The notes: a model not told the origin generated them from the letters alone. DNA of 64,000 bases from Commensalibacter communis (GCF_947179015.1 NZ_CAMXCM010000005.1:1-64000), one strand, 5' to 3'; positions 29,747-39,525 are shown, counted from the stretch's first letter. Numbers and translations are program-made.

Positions 29747-30292
29747 ATGATAAAATGTATAACTATAGAGTTATCCATATGGATTTTGAAGAAAATGCTT
29801 AATCATTCTTTTCCGTTTTTAGCTTTTTTAACGGTATCAATTGGTTTTTGTTCTCTTGTTGTTGCATATACTCAAATGAAAATAGCTTGTGCAAAAACAA
29901 GGCTAGATTTGTATGAAAGACGCTTTGGTATTTATGTGTCAGCATTAAATTGTTATCAAGCATGCTCCAAAGAACAATCTGAGGAAATACTCAGGTGTCA
30001 ATATGAGTTAATAAAATCATGTCGAGAATCACAATTTCTTTTCAAGAGAAATGATAGTATTCATAAAATTTTATCCGAAATGCTAGATTATACTAATCAA
30101 ATCGGAAGTTATGTAAGTCGTGTAAAAAAATATGAATCCTTAAATTCAGCCTATCTAGAAATTGAACTGAAAAGATATAAAAAATTAACGGATGATGCAA
30201 AGGCTGTGTTTCAGAAAAAACTTTTCGAACTTGAAGATAAAATAAAACCATATATTCAATTTGAGAATATTCAAGGTTGGACATTTTTCTAA
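29747..30292 (+). CDS. Small membrane-anchored protein in cobalamin run
   Basis: The 181-residue protein has one membrane segment at about residues 22-43 (FLAFLTVSIGFCSLVVAY) and then a mostly helical, Lys/Glu-rich cytoplasmic or periplasmic part. A second ATG at 29795 would place the membrane segment at the extreme N-terminus and may be the true start. It lies between cobW and cobN in the same direction, 20 bases after cobW. I know no cobalamin gene of this kind, so it may be an insertion or a new partner. Confidence 0.5.
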   Translation: MIKCITIELSIWILKKMLNHSFPFLAFLTVSIGFCSLVVAYTQMKIACAKTRLDLYERRFGIYVSALNCYQACSKEQSEEILRCQYELIKSCRESQFLFKRNDSIHKILSEMLDYTNQIGSYVSRVKKYESLNSAYLEIELKRYKKLTDDAKAVFQKKLFELEDKIKPYIQFENIQGWTFF

Positions 30293-30325
30293 ACGAATTA
30301 CTCATTATTTTAAAAGAGACCCCTA

Positions 30326-33300
30326 ATGCATTTACTGGTTCGTGAAATTAAAACTTTGGATGAGCAAGCGCCCGCTGAGGATTTGCAACACGAGCCAGCG
30401 GATATTTTGTTTTTATCTTTTTCAGACAGTGATCTGACTATTATGGCGCATTGTTTGAAAAAGCCTCAGTTTCAAAATACTTCCATTCGATTGGTGCCTT
30501 TAAAGCGGCTTCGTCATCCAATGTCGGTGGATATTTATGTTGAAGAGACCTTAAAAAAAACAAAATTTGTGATCCTTCGGCTGTTAGGTGGCATTGAATA
30601 TTGGCGCTATGGCACCGAGGAAGTGGTTGCCACTTGTAAAGCTCATCACATCCCTTTACTGGTTCTTTCCGGTGAAGGATATGATGATCCAAAATTAGAT
30701 AGGCTTTGCACGCTTCCTCCTTTATTATTAGCGCAATATAAAAGCTTTTTTTATGAAGGTGGTGTTGATAATTTTACGCATATCTTGCAGCTGACAACAC
30801 ATTATATTGTACAAAAATCCTATCAAGCTGATCCTGAAAATTTACCAATGGTTGGTGAATATTCCTTTTTGTTGCCCGAAAAAGAAAATCAGCCAACTGT
30901 CATTATTGTATTTTATCGCACGCATTTATTGGCCGATAATATTCAGCCCATTGCTGCATTGGCTGCTCAGCTTGCCGAGAAAAATGTAACTATTAAAGGG
31001 GTTTATATTTCTTCTTTAAAAGATCCAATGGTTTCTTGCTGGGTTGCAGATTTTTTTCTTAAAACCAACCCAAAAGTCATCGTTAATGCGACTTATTTCT
31101 CTATTCAACAAGATGCAGAATTCTCACTTTTCAAACAAACAAACGTGCCTGTTTTGCAAGTTTTACAACCAGGAAATACAAAAGAATTATGGGAAAGTAG
31201 CTTTCGTGGTTTGTCTCAAACGGATCTTGCGATGCAGGTCGTATTGCCAGAGTTGGATGGAAAGTTATTAACGACAGCTATTGGGTTCAAAAAAGAGACA
31301 AACGATCAAATCCAGTATGAACCTTATTCTGCAGGAATTGAACTGGCTGCTGATCGTGTGATGGGATGGGTGAACCTTGCCACGAAAGCAAACAAAGATA
31401 AAAAAATAGCGTTATTCTTATCCAATTATCCTGGTGTTGGTGGACAAGAAGGACATGCGGTGGGATTGGATAGTTTTGCCAGCTTGTACTATATTTTACA
31501 ATGGTTAAAAGAGGAAGAATATGAGCTTTCCGAGCCTATTCTTTCGATCACCGAGTTAACCGATAGTTTATGCCAAAAAGCAGCTTCTGTTATTTTAACG
31601 ATTGATAAGTATAAACAACTTTTTTCTGAACTTCCTATAGCGTTTCAAGACGCCGTTTTAAACGCTTGGCCTCTGATCGAAGATGATGAAAACGTTCAAG
31701 ATGGGTGCTTTACATTACGTTATTTTACCCTTGGGAATGTTGTCATTGCTATTCAACCTGAACGTGCCACATTAACCGATCATAAAATTTTATATCATGA
31801 TCCAGATACGCCACCATCACATGGATATATAGCCACTTACTTATGGTTGCGACACAAGCAGCAGATTGATGCAATGATTCATCTTGGCACGCATGGAACG
31901 ATGGAGTGGTTGCCTGGCAAAGCAACTGCTTTATCGGAGAATTGCGCGCCTGCTGCTTTATTGCGTGGGTTGCCAGTGATTTATCCTTTTATTGTCAATA
32001 ATCCAGGTGAAGCTGCATGTGCAAAAAGACGACTGGGTGCTGTGACGATTGGTCATTTAACGCCTCCAGTGAATAAAGCGATGTTAAGTGGCGAGGCAGC
32101 GGAATTAGAACGGCTAATTGACGATTATGCCGAGGCGGATGGATTGGATCGCAGACGCAGTCAGCTTCTTATTGGTGCAATTTTAGATAAGGCGGAAACT
32201 TGCGGGTTACTAAGTGAAACTGGCATTAACCGTCAAGAAACTGGCGATGAAATTGCGCTAAGCCATCTTGATGCCTATTTATGCGATGTGAAAGATTTAC
32301 AGATCAGAGAAGGCTTGCATATTTTTGGCATGCCTCCAGTCAAAAAAGATCAGCTTTTAGAAAACATCAAAGCCTATGCGCCTGATAAAATTCATGAACT
32401 TGAACGAAAACTTGACCAATGTGCAGAGCAAGAAAAATCGGCTCTGTTAAACACGTTATCAGGGCAGTTTATAGCACCAGGCCCTGCGGGCGCGCCAACA
32501 CGTGGACGGTTGGATGTTTTACCAACAGGGCGTAATTTATACACAGTTGATCCACGATCTATTCCCACTCAAACAGCCTATTTGTTGGCGCAAAAAGCAG
32601 CCGAACAATTATTGCTGCGTTATATGCAAGAAAATGGCGATCATTTGCGTTATCTTGTGATTGATTTATGGGGAAGCACGAACCTTAGAACTGGTGGTGA
32701 AGACCTTGCTTTGGCTTATATTTTGATGGGTGCCAAACCGTTATGGGATTCAACGTCAGGCAGAGTGCATGCTATAGAGATTATTCCTTTGCCAGAGATG
32801 GATCGACCGCGTGTAGATGTAACTTTGCGAATTTCAGGTTTTTTTAGAGATGCATTCGAAGCACAAATTAATAATTTTGATCAAACCGTTGAAGCAATTG
32901 CAAAACGAGAAGAACCTGCGGAATGGAACCCCTTGGCGGGTCTTTACCAAACGACACCCGATCAAGATAAACATCATGTATTAACGCGTATCTATGGTAC
33001 GGCTAAGGGTACTTATGGCACAGGAATTGAGCAACCTTTAACGATTGGCAATTGGCAAGAGAAAAAAGAGCTTGGTGAATCATGGTTAAAGAACTCTGCC
33101 TATGCTTATGGTCGAGATAAAGCGGGGGAATATAACCAAGAAGGGCTTTCTGATCGATTAAAAACGACGCAAGCCTTTTTCCATAGTCAAGATCATGCTG
33201 AAATTGATTTATTAGATAGTCCTGATTATGCCGCTCACGAAGGGGGATTTGCAGCCGCAGCCGAGCTGTTTAATAATCGGCCAGCTTTATATCACGCTGA

Positions 33301-33667
33301 TACTTCCAAAGCAGAAACCCCTAAAATCCGATTGTTGGTGGAAGAGGTCAATCGTATTACACGAGGGCGCGTTGCTAATCCTGTTTGGATTAACTTTATG
33401 ATGAAGCATCATTATCGAGGGGCTGCGGAAATAGCACGTTCAGTCGATGCTTTATTTGGTTTTGCAGCAACGTTATCCCACCGTTTTGATCAACAGTTTA
33501 ATTTGGTTTTTGAAGCAACGTTGGGCAATGAAACGGTTAATTATTTTTTAGACCAAGCCAATACAGAAGCTAAAAAATCCATACAAAATCGTTTTAAAGA
33601 AGCACGAGATCGTGGGTTATGGCATCCACGTTCAAACAGTGTGGCAATGATCTTGGATGAAGAATAA
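30326..33667 (+). CDS. cobN: Cobaltochelatase subunit CobN
   Basis: CobN is the large subunit of the ATP-dependent cobaltochelatase that puts cobalt into hydrogenobyrinic acid a,c-diamide in the aerobic route. The 1113 residues include the family signatures NYPGVGGQEGHAVGLDS near 370, HLGTHGTMEWLPGKA near 520, and PTGRNLYTVDPRSIPT near 735. It is somewhat shorter than the Pseudomonas protein of about 1270. CobS and CobT, its partners, are not in the window. cobG starts 3 bases after its stop. Confidence 0.95.
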   Translation: MHLLVREIKTLDEQAPAEDLQHEPADILFLSFSDSDLTIMAHCLKKPQFQNTSIRLVPLKRLRHPMSVDIYVEETLKKTKFVILRLLGGIEYWRYGTEEVVATCKAHHIPLLVLSGEGYDDPKLDRLCTLPPLLLAQYKSFFYEGGVDNFTHILQLTTHYIVQKSYQADPENLPMVGEYSFLLPEKENQPTVIIVFYRTHLLADNIQPIAALAAQLAEKNVTIKGVYISSLKDPMVSCWVADFFLKTNPKVIVNATYFSIQQDAEFSLFKQTNVPVLQVLQPGNTKELWESSFRGLSQTDLAMQVVLPELDGKLLTTAIGFKKETNDQIQYEPYSAGIELAADRVMGWVNLATKANKDKKIALFLSNYPGVGGQEGHAVGLDSFASLYYILQWLKEEEYELSEPILSITELTDSLCQKAASVILTIDKYKQLFSELPIAFQDAVLNAWPLIEDDENVQDGCFTLRYFTLGNVVIAIQPERATLTDHKILYHDPDTPPSHGYIATYLWLRHKQQIDAMIHLGTHGTMEWLPGKATALSENCAPAALLRGLPVIYPFIVNNPGEAACAKRRLGAVTIGHLTPPVNKAMLSGEAAELERLIDDYAEADGLDRRRSQLLIGAILDKAETCGLLSETGINRQETGDEIALSHLDAYLCDVKDLQIREGLHIFGMPPVKKDQLLENIKAYAPDKIHELERKLDQCAEQEKSALLNTLSGQFIAPGPAGAPTRGRLDVLPTGRNLYTVDPRSIPTQTAYLLAQKAAEQLLLRYMQENGDHLRYLVIDLWGSTNLRTGGEDLALAYILMGAKPLWDSTSGRVHAIEIIPLPEMDRPRVDVTLRISGFFRDAFEAQINNFDQTVEAIAKREEPAEWNPLAGLYQTTPDQDKHHVLTRIYGTAKGTYGTGIEQPLTIGNWQEKKELGESWLKNSAYAYGRDKAGEYNQEGLSDRLKTTQAFFHSQDHAEIDLLDSPDYAAHEGGFAAAAELFNNRPALYHADTSKAETPKIRLLVEEVNRITRGRVANPVWINFMMKHHYRGAAEIARSVDALFGFAATLSHRFDQQFNLVFEATLGNETVNYFLDQANTEAKKSIQNRFKEARDRGLWHPRSNSVAMILDEE

Positions 33668-33670
33668 GAC

Positions 33671-34876
33671 ATGAATCATATTCGTCGAGGATGGTGTCCT
33701 TCTTTGTATAGGCCAATGGAAACAGGTGATGGTTTCCTATGTAGGATTAAACCTTTTTTTTCCTCAATTACCAGCGAACAAGCAAAGATTATTGCGGAAT
33801 TATCTGAACAATACGGGAATGGATATATAAACCTTTCCCAAAAAGGGAATTTACAATTACGTGGCTTTACACGTCAGAATATTGATCTTGCTATCCCTCG
33901 GATTATCAAAGCACATTTGGGATCAAATGATGCGATGATGGAGGAAAAGCGCAATATTATGATCTCGCCGTTGTGGGATATTGATCCCTCTCGGAATCCA
34001 GAAGCCTATGCCATTGCGGTTGAATTACACACAGCATTGCAAGATCATCCAGATATTCACCCTTTAACAGGAAAATTTAGTTTTCTGATTGATGGTCGGG
34101 AGCATTACGGACTACAAAACATTTGCGCAGATGTGAATATTCGATTTTATGAGGAGCATTGGATTATTCAACTTGGGCAGAACAAACAAGTTATACAATG
34201 TTCACGCAAAGACTTAGTCAAAATCATCTTAGAAATCATACAATTTTGCAGGGATCATCAGTTAAAACGTTTGTTAAACCCAGACAATGCTCAACTTTAT
34301 TTACAGCAACTATCCTATCCAACCATTAAGTATATAAATATTCACCAACATATTACTTTACCAATTGGTTCGCCTCAGCTTTCTGCAACATCAATCGTCC
34401 ATTTAGGGGTTCCTTTTGGATTGTTGAAGGCAAGTCAGTTATTACATCTGGCAGCTATAGCCGATCAATATGGAAATAAAACTCTTCGCTTTACACCATG
34501 GCGTAGCATTATTTTACCTCATTGTTCTCCAGAGGCTTTGTCTGCTCTTTCTGATTTCATCATTACCCAAGACGATCCCAGATTGTATATGACAACATGT
34601 CCAGGAAAACCATTTTGTATACAAGGACAACAAGAAACGATGGACGCTGTTTCTTCTTTGGTTCCAATTTGGAAAAATCAGAAAAGCATGATTCATATAT
34701 CTGGCTGCGCCAAAGGCTGTGCTTCACCTCAAATTAATCCTGTTACGCTCTGTGCGACGAAAGAAGGATATAATCTGATCTTTAATGGTAAAGCCGATCA
34801 AGAAACGTCTTATCAAAATCTCAAATTGACAGAAATTATCAATTTGCTACAAACAGAATTTCTTTCTTCTCATTAA
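33671..34876 (+). CDS. cobG: Precorrin-3B synthase CobG
   Basis: CobG is an oxygen-using Fe-S enzyme that hydroxylates precorrin-3A and sets up ring contraction in the aerobic route. The 401-residue protein looks like a small sulfite/nitrite reductase. Cys310 and Cys316 (TCPGKPFC) and Cys346 and Cys350 (SGCAKGCAS) should hold the 4Fe-4S cluster. It follows cobN almost directly and precedes cobH by 12 bases, so they are one operon. Its presence marks the aerobic pathway. Confidence 0.93.
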   Translation: MNHIRRGWCPSLYRPMETGDGFLCRIKPFFSSITSEQAKIIAELSEQYGNGYINLSQKGNLQLRGFTRQNIDLAIPRIIKAHLGSNDAMMEEKRNIMISPLWDIDPSRNPEAYAIAVELHTALQDHPDIHPLTGKFSFLIDGREHYGLQNICADVNIRFYEEHWIIQLGQNKQVIQCSRKDLVKIILEIIQFCRDHQLKRLLNPDNAQLYLQQLSYPTIKYINIHQHITLPIGSPQLSATSIVHLGVPFGLLKASQLLHLAAIADQYGNKTLRFTPWRSIILPHCSPEALSALSDFIITQDDPRLYMTTCPGKPFCIQGQQETMDAVSSLVPIWKNQKSMIHISGCAKGCASPQINPVTLCATKEGYNLIFNGKADQETSYQNLKLTEIINLLQTEFLSSH

Positions 34877-34888
34877 GAAAAGCAGTTA

Positions 34889-35527
34889 TTGATGTCTTTA
34901 TATGACTATATCCATGATGGCCAAGCAATTTATAAGCAATCTTTTGCAACGATTCGTCGTGAAGCTAATCTATCCAAATTTACAGAAGATCAAGCGAGGA
35001 TTGCTGTGCGGATTATTCATGCCTGTGGTCGTATTGAAATCACGGAACAACTTATATTTCATCCAGAGGTTATTACCGCGACAGAGAATGCTTTACAGCA
35101 AGGCAAACCGATTTTTTGTGATGCAGAGATGGTGTCGCATGGAATTACGAAACGGCGATTATCTAAAAATAATGAAATTATCTGCACATTAAACCACCCT
35201 GATACGCCAATGCTGGCACAAACTTTACAAAATACGCGTTCTGCGGCTGCGATTCATTTATGGGGAGATGCTTTGGAAGGCGCGGTGGTCGTGATCGGAA
35301 ATGCCCCAACGACCTTATTTCATCTTATTAATCTTTTGGAAGCAAAGAAAATCCCATATCCTGCGGCGATTATTGGTGTTCCTGTTGGCTTTGTGGGGGC
35401 AATGGAATCAAAAGAAGCTTTGGCAGAATGGGGAAAAATTCCCTATTTAATCGTTAAAGGCCGTCAAGGGGGCAGCGCGATGGCGGTAGCTGCGATTAAT
35501 GCATTGGCACAGAAACAGGAAATATAA
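34889..35527 (+). CDS. cobH: Precorrin-8X methylmutase CobH
   Basis: CobH moves a methyl group from C11 to C12 of precorrin-8X to give hydrogenobyrinic acid. The 212 residues are normal length. The catalytic His44 stands in RIIHACG near the N-terminus, and SHGITKRRL and VGFVGAMESKEAL are family signatures. It lies within the cobG-cobH-cobI-cobJ run with very short gaps. Confidence 0.95.
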   Translation: MMSLYDYIHDGQAIYKQSFATIRREANLSKFTEDQARIAVRIIHACGRIEITEQLIFHPEVITATENALQQGKPIFCDAEMVSHGITKRRLSKNNEIICTLNHPDTPMLAQTLQNTRSAAAIHLWGDALEGAVVVIGNAPTTLFHLINLLEAKKIPYPAAIIGVPVGFVGAMESKEALAEWGKIPYLIVKGRQGGSAMAVAAINALAQKQEI

Positions 35528-35531
35528 GGGG

Positions 35532-36245
35532 ATGAGTGGGCATTTATATATTCTGGGCATGGGGCCAGGCGATCCTGAGTTGGTAACACGGAAGTCAGAA
35601 CGAATTTTACGACAGACCACGCTTTATGCCTATTTTGCTAAAAAAGGTGAGGTGGGTCACGCGAGAAAAATTGCGGATGATATGCTTAGTTCACATCATC
35701 AAGAATTGCGTTTTGAATACCCAATCACGACCGAAATTCCTCATCAAAGTGATGAATACAAGCAAACTATTTCATTATTCTACGATCAGTCAGCAAAAAC
35801 GATCGAGCAATATCTACAAAAAAATCAAGATGTTGTGTTGTTATGTGAAGGCGATCCTTTGCTATATGGCTCAGCTATGTATATTTTAGAACGATTACAG
35901 CCCAATTATACGACGCATATTGTCCCAGGTATTACAGCGATGAGTGGATGTTGGAGCGCGGCTCAATTACCGATCGTGAAATATGAACAGACGCTCACTG
36001 TTTTGCCTGCGACATTACCTTTGGAAGAGCTTATTGCTAAACTTCGTCTTTGTAATGCGGCTGTGATTATGAAAATGGGACGTAATTTATCCAAAGTAAA
36101 ACAAGCCTTACAAGAAACAGGTTTAATTGATAAAGCCATTTATATTGAGCGCGGCACTCAAGCTGCAGAGAAAATGATGCCTCTAACACACTACACAGAA
36201 CTTAAAGCGCCGTATTTCTCTTTAATTTTGATTGCTGGATCTTAA
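35532..36245 (+). CDS. cobI: Precorrin-2 C20-methyltransferase CobI
   Basis: CobI uses S-adenosylmethionine to methylate C20 of precorrin-2. I start at ATG 35532, which gives the usual N-terminus MSGHLYILGMGPGDPEL. An upstream in-frame ATG at 35499 lies inside cobH. The tetrapyrrole methylase motifs GMGPGDPEL (9-17) and LLCEGDPLLYGS near 105 are present, and the length of 237 residues fits. AGGGG overlaps the cobH stop region just before the start. Confidence 0.93.
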   Translation: MSGHLYILGMGPGDPELVTRKSERILRQTTLYAYFAKKGEVGHARKIADDMLSSHHQELRFEYPITTEIPHQSDEYKQTISLFYDQSAKTIEQYLQKNQDVVLLCEGDPLLYGSAMYILERLQPNYTTHIVPGITAMSGCWSAAQLPIVKYEQTLTVLPATLPLEELIAKLRLCNAAVIMKMGRNLSKVKQALQETGLIDKAIYIERGTQAAEKMMPLTHYTELKAPYFSLILIAGS

Positions 36246-36250
36246 CGCTG

Positions 36251-37000
36251 ATGAGTGGACATATTTATATTATTGGTCTAGGTCCTGGGGATCAAAATTT
36301 ACTAACCATTGAGGTTGCTACTCTGTTGCCAAATTTAACCGATTTAGTTGGATATGGTCCTTATGTGCAACGTGTTCAGGTGCCTGATACTATTCGTAAA
36401 CATAGCTCTGACAATCGTGAAGAATTAGACCGTGCGCGTCATGCATTATTATTGGCACAGCAAGGGCATCGTGTTGGTGTAGTATCCTCTGGCGATGCAG
36501 GCGTTTTTGCGATGGCCAGTGCTGTTTTTGAAGCGATTGACCATGGTGATCCATCGTTTAAAGAAACCGAAGTGACGGTTTTACCTGGCATTTCTGCTAT
36601 GTTTGCAGCAGCTTCTCGACTTGGTGCGCCATTAGGACATGATTTTTGTGCGATTTCGTTGTCGGATAATCTAAAGCCTTGGGAAGTTATTCTCAAACGT
36701 CTCAGATTGGCTGCTCAGGCTGATTTTGTCATTGCGCTTTATAATGCAGTGTCTAAAGCACGTCCTTGGCAGTTAGATACGGCTTTTGAGTTGTTAAGAG
36801 AAGAATTGCCCTTGGATATTCCTGTAGCATTTTGTCAGGCTATTTCCAGAGAAAATGAGCATATTGAAATTACCAATTTGAAAGATGCCAAAGCCTCGAT
36901 GGGGAATATGCAAACTCTTGTATTAATTGGCAGTCGATATAGCCAATTACTGACGACCCAACAAAAAACATGGTTTTATACGCCAAGATCAATAAAATGA
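36251..37000 (+). CDS. cobJ: Precorrin-3B C17-methyltransferase CobJ
   Basis: CobJ methylates C17 and drives ring contraction of precorrin-3B to precorrin-4. The 249-residue protein has the family motifs GLGPGDQNLLT (9-19), VGYGPYVQ, and VVSSGDAGVFAMAS near 80, followed by VLPGISAMFAAASRLGAPLGHD. It is the last gene of this plus-strand run and is followed by a strong hairpin. Confidence 0.95.
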   Translation: MSGHIYIIGLGPGDQNLLTIEVATLLPNLTDLVGYGPYVQRVQVPDTIRKHSSDNREELDRARHALLLAQQGHRVGVVSSGDAGVFAMASAVFEAIDHGDPSFKETEVTVLPGISAMFAAASRLGAPLGHDFCAISLSDNLKPWEVILKRLRLAAQADFVIALYNAVSKARPWQLDTAFELLREELPLDIPVAFCQAISRENEHIEITNLKDAKASMGNMQTLVLIGSRYSQLLTTQQKTWFYTPRSIK

Positions 37001-37008
37001 GTTTCTAT

Positions 37009-37045
37009 TTTATACAGGATAAAGCGTTTTTCTATCCTGTATAAA
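37009..37045. terminator. Terminator between cobJ and the metal transporter
   Basis: A perfect 13-bp stem (37009-37021 with 37033-37045) lies between convergent genes. T-rich sequence follows on the plus strand, and it may serve both genes. Confidence 0.75.
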
Positions 37046-37055
37046 TGTTGTTTTA

Positions 37056-38090
37056 TTATTCTATGTTTTGTCTTTTATACACAACATAAGAAATAAACCA
37101 AGCGATGATAAATAATCCAATAATGGCATAGCCTAAATCATTAAAGTTACTTCCCAGCGCACTGATCCAATCCCAGAAAAACCCTGTTAATTCCAGTTGA
37201 TCGGCCAGTAATCCCAAGGCTTCGACACCGCCAATAAAAATAGCGACAATAATTGAAACCAATGTAATGGACATATTATAGAATAATTTACGCATGGGTT
37301 TCACAAAAGCCCAATCATAGGCTTTGAGCATCATGATGCCATCAGATGTATCCACCAGAGACATTCCTGCGGCAAAAAGGACAGGAAAGACCAAAATCGA
37401 TTCAATAGGAACGCCTTTGCTAGCTTGGGCTGCGGACACACCAAACATGGCTACTTCGGTTGCGGTATCAAAGCTGAGGCCAAATAATACCCCCAAAGGA
37501 AACATATGCCATCCTTTGGTTACCAGTTTAAACATTGGACGAAATAGTCGTGATAAGAAGCCACGATTATTTAATAAAAGATCCATATCTTCATCAATAT
37601 AATTGCCGCCTGCTTTGACGCGTTTATAAGTTTTATAAATAGAGATAAAAATATAAATATTCATAATCGCAATAATCAGCAAAAAGGTCGATGAAACTAA
37701 CGTTCCGATGATGGCTGAATATTTTTGAAAACTGCCAAAATTATTTAATGTATTGGCAGCAATCGCAACCAAGGCTGCGGCAATAAAAACGACGGTTGAA
37801 TGTCCCATGGCAAAAAAGAAACCAACAGAGACAGGCCTTTGGTTCATTTGCATTAATTTTCGGGTGACATTATCAATCGCCGCGATATGATCGGCATCCA
37901 CGGCATGTCGTAACCCGAGGCAGTAAATGGTTAAGGAGATGCCAAGTAAAGTCGGACTGTCATAAAAAGCGATAAATGCCCATACCCAAGCCCCAAGATT
38001 AATAATGGCCAAGATAATATAAATGGTGATGATGCGAGCTTTTAAATTCGGTGAGCTCTCATCAAAAAGTTGTTTAATAGCGGTAAACAT
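37056..38090 (-). CDS. NixA/HoxN-family cobalt or nickel transporter
   Basis: The 344-residue integral membrane protein is a NiCoT permease. The signature HAVDADHI (62-69) in the second membrane helix and GLSFDTATE near residue 200 are both present, with about eight hydrophobic segments. It lies inside the cobalamin region and is preceded by a cobalamin riboswitch on the same strand. Cobalt import under B12 feedback is therefore the most likely role. Sequence alone does not exclude nickel. Confidence 0.92.
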   Translation of the reverse strand: MFTAIKQLFDESSPNLKARIITIYIILAIINLGAWVWAFIAFYDSPTLLGISLTIYCLGLRHAVDADHIAAIDNVTRKLMQMNQRPVSVGFFFAMGHSTVVFIAAALVAIAANTLNNFGSFQKYSAIIGTLVSSTFLLIIAIMNIYIFISIYKTYKRVKAGGNYIDEDMDLLLNNRGFLSRLFRPMFKLVTKGWHMFPLGVLFGLSFDTATEVAMFGVSAAQASKGVPIESILVFPVLFAAGMSLVDTSDGIMMLKAYDWAFVKPMRKLFYNMSITLVSIIVAIFIGGVEALGLLADQLELTGFFWDWISALGSNFNDLGYAIIGLFIIAWFISYVVYKRQNIE

Positions 38091-38202
38091 GAAATATGCC
38101 TTACGGTAATGTTCATGTCATTATGAAAAGAAAAAAGAGGCAATAATGGCATCTTTTTATCCCATCGAGGCACCCCGCCCAATGGTTTCACGTTGACGAA
38201 TG

Positions 38203-38362
38203 ATGATGGCAGGTCTCCTGACTTCATAGTATACACATTATTTCGCCCTTCCCAGAATATATATTCCAGTGGGATTACAGAAATAACCAACTATTAACAG
38301 TTGCGGGGGCAGCTATAGATTTGCACTATATTCCCTATTATTCCAACGGAACCATCAAATGG
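38203..38362 (-). promoter_or_regulatory. Cobalamin (AdoCbl-type) riboswitch
   Basis: On the minus strand the conserved parts are in order: GGTTCC, then GTGCAAATC, CTGCCCCCGCAACTG, CCCACTGG, GGGAAGG and the B12 box GTCAGGAGACCTGCC (38208-38222). A G-rich stretch at about 38165-38182 follows and may form the expression platform. The metal transporter gene begins 113 bases downstream. B12 should lower its expression. Confidence 0.95.
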
Positions 38363-38522
38363 GGTTATAGTCTTTATTATTTTAAAAGACTATAGGGATA
38401 TTATGATTTTTTAGGGTTGTGATATGAATGAAATAGTTTGTTTTGAAGTAAGGATAGAATGATGACTTGCCAACCAACAATCAGGATAAGTATTGTAACA
38501 TTGTTAGAGCTATCTAACTGAA

Positions 38523-38795
38523 ATGGTTAGGAGCAGTAATTTTCCTGTGCATGAAGTGACTAAGAGTAAAATCAATTTATTGATTGATGACGATCAACCT
38601 AGCATGATTACAGCACAAGTTATTTATGATGTCACTCCACAATCAGATAATTCGAGTTTCACCTTTATTGGTTGGATTAAATATGATGTGGCAAACCATA
38701 TCCTATGGAATAACTCAGCAAATTTAGATGAACATCCTGTAAAATTATCATTTAATCCGCAATATGCCGATGGTTTTGACCGATGTCGTAAATAG
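38523..38795 (+). CDS. Hypothetical protein, 90 residues
   Basis: I do not recognise this acidic protein. It reads like a small beta-rich domain (FTFIGWIKYDVANHILWN, VKLSFNPQYADGF). It has an ATG with no strong ribosome binding site. The next gene starts 8 bases after its stop, so the two are probably one unit. They sit as an islet between cobalamin genes on one side and a dehydrogenase gene on the other. Confidence 0.4.
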   Translation: MVRSSNFPVHEVTKSKINLLIDDDQPSMITAQVIYDVTPQSDNSSFTFIGWIKYDVANHILWNNSANLDEHPVKLSFNPQYADGFDRCRK

Positions 38796-38803
38796 AAGAG
38801 TGG

Positions 38804-39139
38804 ATGATGATAGATTATATATATTATTTAACTAAGCAAAGAGTTTACGCAAAAATTAATTATCAAAAGGAAGGGGATATTGACTATTATTATAGTGCAA
38901 ATCTTTTAGAATATTGTTTTCCTGAGGAGTTAATGACATTAATTACTGAATATAATGGTATCGTTGAAGATATGGTCTTTTCGTCGCTTGATAGCATCGA
39001 AAAGAAAATTTATACTCAGTATGATTTGGTTTTATATAATAGTAAAATCAGAATATTTAACTTGTCTATTCCTCAAGATAATAAAATATATTTTTTCACT
39101 AAATATCCAACATCTCGAGGTTTTAGAGATCAATATTAA
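38804..39139 (+). CDS. Hypothetical protein, 111 residues
   Basis: I do not recognise this protein. It is Tyr- and Ile-rich, soluble, and has no obvious motif. Either of two adjacent ATG codons (38804, 38807) could start it, and AAGAGTGG lies upstream. It is probably co-transcribed with the 90-residue gene before it. A short orphan pair like this is compatible with, but does not prove, an immunity or antitoxin function. Confidence 0.4.
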   Translation: MMIDYIYYLTKQRVYAKINYQKEGDIDYYYSANLLEYCFPEELMTLITEYNGIVEDMVFSSLDSIEKKIYTQYDLVLYNSKIRIFNLSIPQDNKIYFFTKYPTSRGFRDQY

Positions 39140-39155
39140 AATTTGTGATTAATAA

Positions 39156-39380
39156 ATATTATTAAAAAATAATCTCGTCTATCTAAAATATTTTGATTTA
39201 AAAACTGGCCTTTCGAAAGCAGCTCGAGTAAGTCGTATGACTATTTCATTAGAAAGTTATTTTAAAGCAAACAATATTGTAAAAAAGATGAGCAGAACAT
39301 TTACAAAGAAAAATTCTTTAATTTCTGTGATGCGATGCTTTGAAAATAGGATTTACCTGGTCACTATTCAAGGTAAATGA
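39156..39380 (+). pseudogene. Possible gene remnant after the hypothetical pair
   Basis: One frame stays open for 74 codons (with TGLSKAARVSRMT and MRCFENRIYLV) but lacks a start codon with a ribosome binding site; the first Met is at codon 28. Its stop overlaps an ATG of a 17-codon frame (SLSQDELNFLLRL). I read it as a 5'-truncated relic. Chance is possible. Confidence 0.25.
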
Positions 39381-39525
39381 GTTTATCACAAGATGAGTTA
39401 AATTTCTTGCTGCGACTAACTAAATAAGAATAAGCAGGTTGATGTGATTTTATACATAATAATAACTAACGTTTGTTACTCTTATTTAAAAAATCGCTAT
39501 TAACTATATTTACAGGAAACAATAG

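Noticed and set aside
38042-38290. Open frame of 82 codons on the minus strand across the riboswitch
   Set aside because: It runs through the cobalamin riboswitch, whose conserved bases explain the sequence, and then into the transporter start.
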